From: Pirellulales bacterium
GTDB taxonomy: Bacteria; Planctomycetota; Planctomycetia; Pirellulales; JAEUIK01
Assembly (NCBI GenBank): GCA_019636335.1
Contig: JAHBXR010000027.1
Span: 1-64,000, forward strand
Length of the DNA: 64,000 nt
Direction of reading: 5' to 3'
Of the stretch, positions 1 to 8,727 are shown piece by piece; position 1 is the stretch's first letter; each line of letters starts with the position of its first letter. The notes below the pieces were generated by a model. That model was not told the DNA's origin. It worked only from the letters and a program-made list of their open reading frames with translations, and did not search any database. A program made the translations under genes and the position numbers.

Positions 1-2662
1 AAGTGAGCGGACGTCCATCGGGACTAAACACAGTGCAAGCGACGCCTCGTCGTGGGAAAGTGCGAACTCCGGCATGTTGTGACTCCCACAATTTGATTGT
101 TCCATCGCTACCAGCCGAAGCAATCTTTCCGCTGTCTGGGCTGAAGGCGACACAATTTACTGAATCTGTATGTCCCTTGAGAGTGCGCAGTGATGCACCG
201 CTGTTCGCATCCCAGATCGTGATCGTTTTATCGTAGGAGGCGGACGCGAGACTATGCCCATCTGGACTGAAAGCAACACACCAGACCCCATCTGCATGCC
301 CACGAAGTGTCTGCAATTCAGCGCCAGTATTTGCATCCCATAACTTAAGCGTCTCGTCATCGCTGGCGGACGCAAGACGTTGTCCGTCCGGGCTGAAGAC
401 GACACTATTGACGGCATCTGTGTGCCCCCGGAGTGTATGCAATTCAGCGCCAGTGTATGCATCCCAGATTTTGAGCGTCTCGTCGTAGGCGGCGGACGCA
501 AGACGTTGGCCGTCTGGGCTGAAGACGACACACCAGACTTCATTTGCGTGTCTTCGAAGTGCGTGCAGTTCAGTGCCAGTATTTGCATCCCATATTCTGA
601 GCGTGTCGTCGTCGCTCGCAGATGCGAGACGTTGTCCGTCTGGGCTGAAGACAACACTGTTAACACATTTTGTGTGGCCCCGGAGTGTAAGCAATTCAGC
701 GCCAGTATTTGCATCCCATACTTTGAGCGTATCGTCTTCGCAAGCGGACGCGAGACGTTGTCCGTTTGGGCTGAAGACGACACACCAGACTGTTTTCATA
801 TGCCCCCGCAGTGTATGCAATTCAGCGCCGGTGTCCGCATCCCAGATCTTGATCGTCTTGTCTTGGCTGCCAGATGCGAGACGTCGTCCGTCCGGACTGA
901 ACGCCACACACCTGACTCTATTCGTATGCCCCCGGAACGTGCGAAGATCATCCTCACAAAGCCGACGCTGGTAATGCCATTCCCAACCACGTAAATCGCG
1001 CTCGCCGTCCTGCGGTATTTGCGCTTCGAGCAGTTGGTGAACCCGATCGATGCGATTTGCCTCCCACGCCAATTGGGCAGCGTTCGTAGTCGCGGCATAC
1101 GCAAGCCGTCGCACCGCCTCCTTTTCGGCGAGTACTTCCTGCGCTTTCTCGTCCGCGCGTATCCGCTCGGCGTTCGCTTCTTGGGCGTTCTGTTCAGCTC
1201 TCGCGCGCTCGGCATTCGCTTCTCTCTCGCGTGATTCGGCCTCTTCCGCCTTGGCATCGGCGCGACGTCGTTCTTGCTGCGCTTTCAGTTCGCTCGATTG
1301 AGCGATCGTGGCCTGTTTTTCCGCCTGGCGTTCTGCCCTTTTGGCTCGTATCGCTTGCCAACTGCTGAAGAACGTGGCGAGCACGAGGATGCCCGCGAGC
1401 GTTACGGTCGTTGTCAGGAGCGAACGGTTCCGGCGGGCGAACTTTCGCACGCGATAGACGGTCGAGGGAGGCCCTGCTTCGACGGGCTGATCCGCGAGAA
1501 AACGCGCAATATCGGCCGCAAAGGCGTTGGCGGTCTCGTACCGTCGCGTGCGGTCCTTTTCCAGCGACTTCATCACGATCCAGTCCAGCTCACCTCGCAC
1601 GAGTTGGCTCAGCCGGACGGCGTTCAACTGACGCTGCATCGCCACAGTCGTGCGCGTCTCGCCCAGCGTGCTGATGCGCGCGCTGGGGCGTGGTGGTTCT
1701 TGTTCGCGAATGATGCGCCGCACTTCGTCGTAGGCCGCTTTGCGCAGCGTCTCTCGATCGAACGGCGTCGTGCCGGTGAGCAGCTCGTACAGCAAGACCC
1801 CCAGCGAGTAGATGTCGCTGCGTGTGTCGACATCCAGCCCACTCATTTCGGCCTGCTCGGGGCTCATGTAGAGGGGGGTGCCTACCATCTGCGCGAAGTG
1901 CGTGAAGAGGGTCTTCTCCGTCAGTTGCTGATTGGTCGCCTTGGCCACGCCGAAGTCGATCACCTTCGGCACCGGCACGCCGTCGTGCAACGTGACCAGC
2001 ACGTTCGACGGCTTGATGTCGCGATGGATGATCCCCTTCTGATGCGCGTGCTGCACGGCATGGCAGACCTGGCCGAACAGCTCCAACCGCGCGGGCACTG
2101 TGAGCTGGTTCGTGTCGCAGTAGTCGGTGATCGGCACGCCGCGCACCAACTCCATGACGAAGAAAGGACGCCCCGATGCGGTCGCGCCCGCGTCGATCAC
2201 GCGCGCGATGTTCGGGTGGTCCATCATGGCCAGGGCCTGGCGTTCGGCTTCGAAGCGAGCCACCACCTGGCGCGTGTCGAGACCGGGCTTGACCACCTTG
2301 AGAGCGACGAGTCGCCGCAGCGGCGTCCTTTGCTCGGCCATGTAGACGACCCCCATCCCCCCTTCGCCGATCAATTCCAGCAGCTTGTAAGGCCCGATCG
2401 AGGTGCCGACCAGGCCGCGCGCCTCGCGATCGCTTTCGGCCGATGAGCGGTGGGACGCATGGTCGACGGTGGGGATGACCTCGGCCGCGGGCCGATCGAG
2501 GAATGCCCCTGCCACGGCGTCGGCCGCCAGCAGTCGCTCCAACTCGCGCCGCATCTCGGGCGAGTCGCCGCAGTTCTGCGCGAGAAAGGCGGCCCGATCC
2601 TCGGGCGTCTCGAGCTGGCGCGCGGCGTGGAATAGTTCCTCGAAGCGAGTCGATTCAGACAT
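1..2662 (-). CDS. Membrane Ser/Thr protein kinase with C-terminal WD40 propeller (3' end beyond window)
   Basis: The frame is open from the ATG at 2662 to the window edge, so at least 887 residues are present and the C-terminus is missing. An acidic helical N-terminus of about 85 residues precedes a Hanks-type kinase domain (about 90-350) with glycine loop GEGGMGVVY, catalytic Lys in VALKVVKPG (K122), HRDIKPSN (D215), DFG (236-238) and GTPLYMSPEQ. One membrane segment (LLTTTVTLAGILVLATFF) follows, then a charged Ala/Glu/Arg coiled coil, a conserved linker with DLRGWEWHY, and seven complete WD40 blades plus an eighth cut by the edge. The predicted topology puts kinase and propeller on opposite sides of the membrane. 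It starts 34 nt after an ECF sigma gene, a pairing common in planctomycetes, and probably phosphorylates a protein in that signalling route; the substrate is unknown. Confidence 0.93.
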   Translation of the reverse strand, partial: MSESTRFEELFHAARQLETPEDRAAFLAQNCGDSPEMRRELERLLAADAVAGAFLDRPAAEVIPTVDHASHRSSAESDREARGLVGTSIGPYKLLELIGEGGMGVVYMAEQRTPLRRLVALKVVKPGLDTRQVVARFEAERQALAMMDHPNIARVIDAGATASGRPFFVMELVRGVPITDYCDTNQLTVPARLELFGQVCHAVQHAHQKGIIHRDIKPSNVLVTLHDGVPVPKVIDFGVAKATNQQLTEKTLFTHFAQMVGTPLYMSPEQAEMSGLDVDTRSDIYSLGVLLYELLTGTTPFDRETLRKAAYDEVRRIIREQEPPRPSARISTLGETRTTVAMQRQLNAVRLSQLVRGELDWIVMKSLEKDRTRRYETANAFAADIARFLADQPVEAGPPSTVYRVRKFARRNRSLLTTTVTLAGILVLATFFSSWQAIRAKRAERQAEKQATIAQSSELKAQQERRRADAKAEEAESREREANAERARAEQNAQEANAERIRADEKAQEVLAEKEAVRRLAYAATTNAAQLAWEANRIDRVHQLLEAQIPQDGERDLRGWEWHYQRRLCEDDLRTFRGHTNRVRCVAFSPDGRRLASGSQDKTIKIWDADTGAELHTLRGHMKTVWCVVFSPNGQRLASACEDDTLKVWDANTGAELLTLRGHTKCVNSVVFSPDGQRLASASDDDTLRIWDANTGTELHALRRHANEVWCVVFSPDGQRLASAAYDETLKIWDAYTGAELHTLRGHTDAVNSVVFSPDGQRLASASDDETLKLWDANTGAELQTLRGHADGVWCVAFSPDGHSLASASYDKTITIWDANSGASLRTLKGHTDSVNCVAFSPDSGKIASAGSDGTIKLWESQHAGVRTFPRRGVACTVFSPDGRPLT
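60..950 (-). repeat. Tandem 126-bp WD40-coding repeats
   Basis: Seven 42-codon units follow one another inside the kinase gene. Each codes a blade of the form LRGH..V..V.FSPDGQRLASAS.D.T...WDA.TGAEL. Adjacent units alternate between VWCV and VNSV at the same position, so the closest copies lie two units (252 bp) apart. The DNA copies are similar enough to be read as near repeats by eye. Confidence 0.85.
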
Positions 2663-2696
2663 GCTGCCTGTCCCCCTGAGACGAGCGTCCGGCCGT

Positions 2697-3293
2697 TTAT
2701 CCGGCCAGCGGAGAGTGGTCGCCGGCCGCCGCGTCGGCGTCTCGCAGTTCGGCATAGAGCCAACTGCGCGCGAAGGCCCAGTGGCGCTCGGCCGTGGCGA
2801 TCGAGACGCCGAGCGTCTCGGCGCATTCCGGCATGGTAAGGCCCGCGAAGTAGCGGAGCTTTACCAGTTCTGCCTTGGCTGGCCATTTCGCCGCCAGCCG
2901 GTCGAGCGCCTCGTCCAAGATCAGCAGGTCGGCGGCGGCCTCGCGGCCGGCGACCGAAACGGCCAGGTCCAGGTCGACGCGCGTATGCCCACCACCGTGC
3001 TTGTGTGCCTGGTGGCGGCGAGCCCGGTCGACCAGGATGCGTCGCATCGCCTCGGCGGCGGCGGCGAAGAAATGGTTCCGCCCCTGCCATTGCCGCGGGT
3101 CGGCGCCCGAGGCCAGGCGGAGATAGGCCTCGTGAACCAGACCGGTGGCGTCGAGCGTTTGACCGGGCTTTTCGCGGGCCAGCTTGCTGGCGGCGAGCTG
3201 CCGCAGTTCGTCGTAAACGATCGGCAGAAGACTTTCGGCGGCGAGCCGGTCCCCCTGATCGATCCGCAGCAAGAGTTGCGTCAAATCAGCCAT
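2697..3293 (-). CDS. ECF-type RNA polymerase sigma factor, planctomycete kinase-linked class
   Basis: This 198-residue protein directs RNA polymerase to a specific promoter set. The N-terminal half has the sigma region 2 pattern of the planctomycete group (DATGLVHEAYLRLA and FFAAAAEAMRRILVDRARR). The C-terminal half has region 4 (ELVKLRYFAGLTMPECAETLGVS, then ATAERHWAFARSWLYAEL). The ATG at 3293 was chosen because MADLTQLLLRIDQGD is the usual start of the family; a reading frame open further upstream has no family similarity. The WD40 kinase begins 34 nt downstream on the same strand, so the two are probably one operon, and the kinase likely takes the place of a classical anti-sigma factor. 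That link is inferred from gene order. Confidence 0.92.
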   Translation of the reverse strand: MADLTQLLLRIDQGDRLAAESLLPIVYDELRQLAASKLAREKPGQTLDATGLVHEAYLRLASGADPRQWQGRNHFFAAAAEAMRRILVDRARRHQAHKHGGGHTRVDLDLAVSVAGREAAADLLILDEALDRLAAKWPAKAELVKLRYFAGLTMPECAETLGVSIATAERHWAFARSWLYAELRDADAAAGDHSPLAG

Positions 3294-3508
3294 GCGTAAT
3301 GCCGCCGCGGTTCCCTTTCGAGGCCCACTGTAACTGCTGCGCCAGCCGCGATCCAGCAGATGCCACGCAGCAACGTGAAGGGTGGCCGGCGACCGAGTGA
3401 ACACGGTCCACCAAGAATAAAGGCGAGAAATCGTGGGAAACTCCCTCAGGAATTTTCGGATTTCTTCGGCGCGGCGCCTCGCGAACGGCGGGGTGCCAGT
3501 CGGCGCAT

Positions 3509-3568
3509 AAAAAAAGCCCCCGGAAAGGCAGAGTCCCAGGGGGGCAAAGGACTCCAACCTTTTCCGGG
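3509..3568 (-). terminator. Strong intrinsic terminator on the minus strand
   Basis: The arms at 3519-3536 and 3549-3568 pair as CCCGGAAA/TTTCCGGG and GAGTCC/GGACTC with a short internal mismatch. On the minus strand the hairpin is followed by seven T (A-run at 3509-3515). No coding gene ends just upstream on that strand, so it may close an unannotated RNA. Confidence 0.75.
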
Positions 3569-4061
3569 AGCGATTGGACGATTGTGCCGCGGCCCGGACT
3601 GTGAACGGGCCTCGGTTTACCATCCGCTGTACGAAGCCGCCCCGCGAGCATCCTTGCCGGCGATTTGGCGGTTCGCGCGGCCAACGCTTCTTGCGAAGGA
3701 AAAGCCGCACCACGTGGCTCTCGTTGTCTCATGGCGAGCGGGAGGGCCGGGCCGTTGGGGGCGGCTCGCAGCTTCCCGCTCGCTTGTGTTTCGCGTGGCA
3801 ATGTTTGCCACGTGAGGCGGGGAAAATACGGAATGACCGGCGAGGGGTCAAGGCCGCTTTCGAGTCTTCACGAATTACTTTTTCTAGTACGGCAAAAAAG
3901 CAAGACCCTGCTGGCAGAAGACGACTGCGGACTCTGATGGCGGCGTGCTAAACTCAACGGAGAGGCGGTTTTTGCCTCGATGGTCACACGCCGCGCCCCC
4001 GCCGCCGGCGCTGATAGCACCACCACGCACCCACCCTGCATCGCGAAAGTTTTTTCACCGC
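3569..4061. other. Gene-free interval between the terminator and asnB
   Basis: No convincing coding frame is seen on either strand. It holds a perfect 8-bp inverted repeat with a 3-nt loop at 3794-3812 (CGTGGCAA/TTGCCACG), which could be an operator or part of an RNA. A non-coding RNA read toward the terminator at 3509-3568 is possible but unproven. Confidence 0.5.
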
Positions 4062-5987
4062 ATGTGCGGCATCGCCGGAGCCATCTGGACTGCTGAGGCC
4101 GAGCCCGTCGATGCCGCAACCCTCGCGCGCATGACCGATTTGCTCGCGCATCGTGGGCCTGACGATGCGGGAGCCTATGCGTCGCGCGTCGCCCTCGCCG
4201 CCGCCGCCGGCATGTCGGTGGCGCTCGGACACCGGCGTTTGTCGATCATCGACCTTGCCGGCGGCCATCAACCCCTCGCGAACGAAGACGAGACCGTCTG
4301 GGTTACCTTCAACGGCGAGATCTACAACTTCGCCGAGCTGCGGCATCGGCTCGAAGGCGCGGGGCACAAGTTCCGCAGCGCCACCGATACCGAGGTCCTC
4401 GTGCATCTCTACGAGGACGAAGGGATCGACTTTCTGCGGCACCTGAACGGCATGTTCGCGCTCGCCCTCTGGGACGCGCGTCGCGGCGAATTGATCCTGG
4501 CCCGCGATCGCCTGGGCGAGAAACCGCTGTTCTATCGTCGCGAGCCGGGCCGGCTGACGTTTGCCAGCGAGTTGAAATCGTTGCTGGCCGTGCCCGGCGC
4601 TCCACGCCGTCTCGATCCGCACGCGCTCGATTGCTATCTCGCGCTGCACTATGTGCCCCATCCGCAGTCGATCTTCGAGGGCTACGCGAAGCTGCCACCG
4701 GGACATTGGGCGCGCTTCGGCCGCGAGCGCTTCGAGACCGGCAGCTATTGGCAGCCCGACTTTCAGCGCGAGGTGGTACGCCCCTGGGCCGACGACGTCG
4801 GCACGTTGCGCACCCTGCTCACCGAGGCGGTCGAAATGCGCCTGGTGAGCGACGTGCCGCTGGGTGCGTTTCTCTCCGGCGGCATCGACAGCTCGATCGT
4901 CGTGGCCCTGATGCAGCGGGCGCGCGGCGAGCCGATTCGCACCTTCTCGATCGGCTTTCCCGTGCCGGAGTACGACGAGACGCACCATGCGCGCGAGGTG
5001 GCCCGGCATCTGGGCACGCGGCACGAAGAATTCCACGTCACGCCCGATGCTGTGTCGATCCTGCCGAAGCTGGTCTGGCATTACGACGAGCCCTTCTCCG
5101 ACAGTTCCGCGATTCCGACCTATTACGTCTCGCAACTGACACGCGCGCACGTGACGGTGGCGCTCACCGGCGATGGTGGCGATGAACTTTTTGCCGGCTA
5201 TCCCCGCTATCGTGCGGTGGCGCTCGGCGCCATGTTCGATCGCTTGCCGGCTCCGCTGCGGAGCATCCTGGCGGCGGAATTCTGGCAGCGTTTGCCCGCG
5301 GGCACGTCGCAGAAATCGAGGCTGCGCCGCTTCAAGCGACTCACCGGCGCGCTCGCGCAGTCACCGGGCCGGCGCTATTTCGATTGGCTCTCGGTGTTCA
5401 ACGAACAGGCGCGGGCCGAACTCTACACCGACGAGTATCTCGCCACGCTGCCCGATGCCGATCCCTACGATTTCATTGCCGAGGCGCTCGCTCGCAGTTC
5501 GCGTCGCGATCCCATCACGGCAGCCAGCCTGGCCGACGCCCTGACCTATCTGCCGTGCGACTTGATGATGAAGGTCGACATCGCGTCGATGGCCAACAGT
5601 CTCGAGTGCCGCGCGCCGTTTCTCGATCACCGGTTGGTGGAGTTCGCCGCGGCGCTGCCGATCGGGCGCAAGTACCGGCGTGGCCGGGGCAAGCGGATCC
5701 TGCTCGAGGCGTTCGGCGATCTGCTGCCGCCGTCGATTTTGCGGCGCGGCAAGATGGGTTTCGGGGTGCCACTGGATCACTGGTTCCGTCACGAACTGCG
5801 CGACTATGCCCGCGAGGTGCTGCTCGATCCGTCGACACTCGGCCGCGGCTACTTTCGACCCGAGGTCGTCACGCGCCTGGTCGAAGATCACCAGGCTGGC
5901 CGCTTCGACCATAGCTATCGTCTCTGGTCGCTCTTGTTCTTCGAGCTCTGGCAGCGCGAATGGGTGGATGACACCGTGGCTGGGTGA
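4062..5987 (+). CDS. asnB: Asparagine synthase (glutamine-hydrolysing)
   Basis: This 641-residue enzyme makes asparagine from aspartate using ATP and glutamine amide nitrogen. The ATG at 4062 is certain because it gives MCGIAG, so Cys2 becomes the N-terminal nucleophile of the glutaminase domain; an open frame further upstream would bury it. The glutaminase half shows LAHRGPDDAG, GHRRLSIIDL, FNGEIYNF and ARDRLGEKPLFY. The synthetase half has the PP-loop SGGIDSS starting near residue 272, LTGDGGDELFAGY and KVDIASMANSLECRAPFLDH. The length fits the AsnB/exosortase-type amidotransferase group. It stands alone, so housekeeping synthesis and polysaccharide or glycan amidation both remain possible. 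Confidence 0.95.
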   Translation: MCGIAGAIWTAEAEPVDAATLARMTDLLAHRGPDDAGAYASRVALAAAAGMSVALGHRRLSIIDLAGGHQPLANEDETVWVTFNGEIYNFAELRHRLEGAGHKFRSATDTEVLVHLYEDEGIDFLRHLNGMFALALWDARRGELILARDRLGEKPLFYRREPGRLTFASELKSLLAVPGAPRRLDPHALDCYLALHYVPHPQSIFEGYAKLPPGHWARFGRERFETGSYWQPDFQREVVRPWADDVGTLRTLLTEAVEMRLVSDVPLGAFLSGGIDSSIVVALMQRARGEPIRTFSIGFPVPEYDETHHAREVARHLGTRHEEFHVTPDAVSILPKLVWHYDEPFSDSSAIPTYYVSQLTRAHVTVALTGDGGDELFAGYPRYRAVALGAMFDRLPAPLRSILAAEFWQRLPAGTSQKSRLRRFKRLTGALAQSPGRRYFDWLSVFNEQARAELYTDEYLATLPDADPYDFIAEALARSSRRDPITAASLADALTYLPCDLMMKVDIASMANSLECRAPFLDHRLVEFAAALPIGRKYRRGRGKRILLEAFGDLLPPSILRRGKMGFGVPLDHWFRHELRDYAREVLLDPSTLGRGYFRPEVVTRLVEDHQAGRFDHSYRLWSLLFFELWQREWVDDTVAG

Positions 5988-6026
5988 GGGCAGTTCGAAA
6001 TTCTGCTGCCTACGTCATCCCAAGCG

Positions 6027-6091
6027 CGAAGCGTGAGCGAGGGGCTTCTTGGAACGACGCTGATCCCAAGAAGCCCCTCGCTCACGCTTCG
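6027..6091. repeat. 26-bp perfect inverted repeat downstream of asnB
   Basis: The arms at 6027-6052 and 6066-6091 are exact complements around a 13-nt loop; each contains GCGTGAGCGAGGGGCTTCTT or its complement. No T-run follows, so it looks like a dispersed palindromic element rather than a simple terminator. Its right end, CTCACGCTTCGGGTTA, recurs with one change at 24791-24806. Confidence 0.8.
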
Positions 6092-6146
6092 GGTTACGAT
6101 TGTTTGGCGCGTATCCTGAAAACGGAGCGATTGAATTCGGAACTGC

Positions 6147-6187
6147 GTTGTGCCGTCGTGGTAGCAATTGGACCACGACGGCCCGAC
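6147..6187. repeat. Palindromic repeat, GTCGTGGT family, copy 1
   Basis: The arm GTTGTGCCGTCGTGGT (6147-6162) pairs with ACCACGACGGCCCGAC (6172-6187) at 14 of 16 positions. A second copy with nearly the same arms lies at 18608-18658. Confidence 0.7.
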
Positions 6188-6306
6188 GAAGTCGGGACCG
6201 CCGGTGCGGCCTCGAAATGCGGGTGCCAGACTCGCGAGCCCCGCCTGTTCGTCGGGGCGTGGTGGTTTAGAATGGCTCGTTTCCGCCGGTCTCGCAGCAC
6301 TCCGCC

Positions 6307-7923
6307 ATGCCCATTCGCGTCTCCAATATCCGTCTTGGTATCGACGAGCCCGAGTTGGCCCTGCCGGCGCGTGTGGCGGGGGCGCTCGATGTGCGTCCGG
6401 CGGAGATCTCCCGCTGGCGAATCCTGCGCAAGAGCCTCGATGCCCGCGACAAGAGTGCGTTGGCGTTCGTCTACTCGGTTGAAGTCGCCTTGCCTGCGGA
6501 TGAGCAGCAACTGGTCGCCCGCGCCGCGCGGAAGAGATCCACGCTCGAGGTGGGGCTTTATTCGGAGCCGACGTTCGACGAGCCGCGGCCGGGAAGCGAA
6601 CCGCTCGAACAGCAGCCGGTGGTGGTCGGCGCCGGTCCGGCCGGACTCTTTGCCGCCTTCTTTCTGGCGCAGTATGGCTATCGCCCGATCGTGCTCGAGC
6701 GTGGGCGTTCGGTGCGCGAGCGCGTGCGCGACGTACAGGCTTTCGATGAAGGGGGCCCGCACGATCCCGAGAGCAACTACCTGTTTGGCGAAGGGGGCGC
6801 CGGCACGTTCAGCGATGGCAAGCTCACCTGCCGAGCCAGCGGACCCGACGTACGCCGCGTGCTCGAGATCCTGGCCGAGTCGAAAGGCAAGCCGTCGATC
6901 GTCTACGATCATCGGCCCCATCTGGGCAGCAACCGGCTGCCCGCCGTGGTGAAGGCCCTGCGGCAGCGCATCGAACAGATGGGGGGCGAGTTCCGCTTCT
7001 CGTGCCGCGTGGAAGACCTGGATCTCGCCGACGGGCAGGTGCGCGGTCTGGCGACCTCCTCTGGGCACATGCCCACCTCGGTGGTCGTGCTCGCCATCGG
7101 TCACAGCGCGCGCGACACGTACGAGATGCTCGTGGCGCGCGGCGTGCCCCTCGAGCAGAAGCCGTTTCAGCTTGGCCTGCGCATCGAGCAGCCGCAGGAA
7201 CACGTGAACCGCGCGCAGTACGGCGCTGCGCGGCTGGAAGAACGCCTCGGAGCCGCCGATTACTCGCTGGTGGCGCGCGGCGAGCACAACGTGTTCACCT
7301 TCTGCATGTGTGCCGGGGGCTATGTCATGCCGGCGGTCTCCGAGCCGGGCTGCTTCGCCACGAACGGCATGAGCCTCTCGAAGCGCAACTCGCGCTTTGC
7401 CAACAGTGGGCTCATGGTCACGCTCGAACCGGCGTTCTTCGGCTCGTCACACGTGTTGGCTGGGGTGCATTTGCAGCGGGTCTTCGAGCAGCGGGCTTAC
7501 GAACTGGGGCGCGGCGAGTATCTCTGCCCGATCCAGCGAGTGGACGATTTTCTCGGCCGACGTCCGACCAAAGATCGTCCCGCGTCGAGTTATCTCCGCG
7601 GACTGATCCCCGGCGACGTTTCGCCACTGATGCCCGAGCTGGTGGCCCGCGCGATGTATCACGCGCTGCCGATTCTCGACCGGCGGTGGCGCGGGCGCTT
7701 CCTGGCCGAGGCGACGCTCGTGGGGCCCGAGTCTCGCGGCAGCTCGCCCGTCCGTTTTCCGCGCGATGCCGCGACCTATGAAAGCACGGGCGCTGCGGGG
7801 CTTTACCCGATCGGCGAGGGGGCCGGTTATGCCGGGGGGATCGTGAGCGCCGCGCTCGATGGCCTGCGGGCGGCCCGGGCCATTATCAATCGCTTTGCAC
7901 CCATCGAGCCCTCTCGTGCGTAG
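6307..7923 (+). CDS. FAD-dependent dehydrogenase (COG2509-like)
   Basis: This 538-residue flavoprotein belongs to a widespread family of predicted FAD-dependent oxidoreductases whose substrate is not established. The first 95 residues form the family's small N-terminal domain. The dinucleotide-binding site follows as VVVGAGPAGLFAAFFLAQYG and ERG, then the family motif NYLFGEGGAGTFSDGKLT. Further marks are HLGSNRLPAVV, GLRIEQPQEHVN, FCMCAGGYVMPAVSE and a C-terminal FAD-contact block YPIGEGAGYAGGIVSAALDG. Full length is as expected. The ATG at 6307 gives the usual start MPIRVSNIRL. It appears to be a single-gene unit. Confidence 0.9.
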   Translation: MPIRVSNIRLGIDEPELALPARVAGALDVRPAEISRWRILRKSLDARDKSALAFVYSVEVALPADEQQLVARAARKRSTLEVGLYSEPTFDEPRPGSEPLEQQPVVVGAGPAGLFAAFFLAQYGYRPIVLERGRSVRERVRDVQAFDEGGPHDPESNYLFGEGGAGTFSDGKLTCRASGPDVRRVLEILAESKGKPSIVYDHRPHLGSNRLPAVVKALRQRIEQMGGEFRFSCRVEDLDLADGQVRGLATSSGHMPTSVVVLAIGHSARDTYEMLVARGVPLEQKPFQLGLRIEQPQEHVNRAQYGAARLEERLGAADYSLVARGEHNVFTFCMCAGGYVMPAVSEPGCFATNGMSLSKRNSRFANSGLMVTLEPAFFGSSHVLAGVHLQRVFEQRAYELGRGEYLCPIQRVDDFLGRRPTKDRPASSYLRGLIPGDVSPLMPELVARAMYHALPILDRRWRGRFLAEATLVGPESRGSSPVRFPRDAATYESTGAAGLYPIGEGAGYAGGIVSAALDGLRAARAIINRFAPIEPSRA

Positions 7924-8261
7924 TAATGTCAAGACCGCGTCCGGGCGCGTAGAATTGCCGCAAATAGAGGGAGAATCGTGCAGCGGCCGGCTGGATTTTT
8001 GTGCCTGCCCCGCCCCCAGGATTTTTTGAGCTATGTTTCTTTTGGCGGCCATTCCGTAGTGTGAGTGGTCGCTGGGCCGAAAGGCCTGGTATGTGGGTGT
8101 ACGGCTCGGATCCGCGTTCGCGGTCATCCTTTCCAAAGCCGGCCGGCGCCATGCCATACCAGGCGACTGCGACCCAGGCTGCGGCGCGACCGCCGCCGCA
8201 GGTCTCGACCGAACGTTGATTCACATCTTCTGATTTCTGCACCCGTTTCGGAATCCACACG
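7924..8261. other. Intergenic interval without a recognisable gene
   Basis: Short open frames occur here, but none has a ribosome site or a recognisable protein. The stretch probably carries the promoter of the gene at 8262; no clear promoter hexamers were seen. Confidence 0.5.
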
Positions 8262-8597
8262 ATGATCTGCCAGGATTTGGCTGCGCGCATCGAGCGCTTT
8301 CAGCCCGAGGCCGTCCCTCGCGATGTGGCACGACTGTGCCTGTTGTTGGCCAACCACGTCGACAATCTGTCGGAATTGGACGACGACGAGCGGCTGGCCC
8401 GCGCCTGGCAAGAGATGGGCATTCGCTTGCAAGCGGCCACCGATCAGCACGCCGCCATGACCGAAGAGCTGGAGCAACTGGCCGGCTCTAGTCCCGACAG
8501 CTTCACGATCGACCAGATCTGGGTACTGATTCGCGCCATCAAGGTGCAGAGCCAGGTGCTGCAGCTCTACGTGGGGCACCCCCACGTGCAGGCCTGA
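8262..8597 (+). CDS. Small helical protein of unknown function
   Basis: The product has 111 residues, is acidic and is predicted to be mostly helical (for example RLCLLLANHVDNLSELDDDERLARA and IDQIWVLIRAIKVQSQVLQLY). There is no signal peptide, membrane segment or metal motif. Codon use, with G/C-rich third positions, matches its neighbours, which supports real coding. I do not recognise the family. It lies 130 nt before alanine dehydrogenase on the same strand; a stem-like GCCGGC-TTGTCAG-GCCGGC sits in the gap, so co-transcription is uncertain. Confidence 0.6.
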   Translation: MICQDLAARIERFQPEAVPRDVARLCLLLANHVDNLSELDDDERLARAWQEMGIRLQAATDQHAAMTEELEQLAGSSPDSFTIDQIWVLIRAIKVQSQVLQLYVGHPHVQA

Positions 8598-8727
8598 GTT
8601 GCGAGTGCCCCCATCCCCGGCGCCACGGCATGCGATGCCATGCCGCGTAGCCGGCTTGTCAGGCCGGCGCCTTCTGTGGTGAAATGCCCCTAGCGGCATT
8701 CGATTCTGCCCACGGAGGGAGGCACTC

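Noticed and set aside
1..960. Possible CRISPR-like or satellite array at the left edge
   Set aside because: The 126-bp units translate into standard WD40 blades in one open frame, without spacers.
1274..2446. Long plus-strand open frame opposite the kinase gene (390 codons)
   Set aside because: It is the antisense shadow of the kinase domain. GC-rich codons on one strand leave open frames on the other; the protein is His/Arg-rich with no family pattern.
3569..3960. 6S RNA, RNase P RNA or tmRNA as the RNA before the orphan terminator
   Set aside because: None of the conserved sequences of these RNAs could be found, so the candidate RNA is left unnamed.
3945..4061. Upstream extension of asnB by 39 codons
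   Set aside because: It would place the nucleophile Cys inside the chain, and the extra residues are low-complexity.
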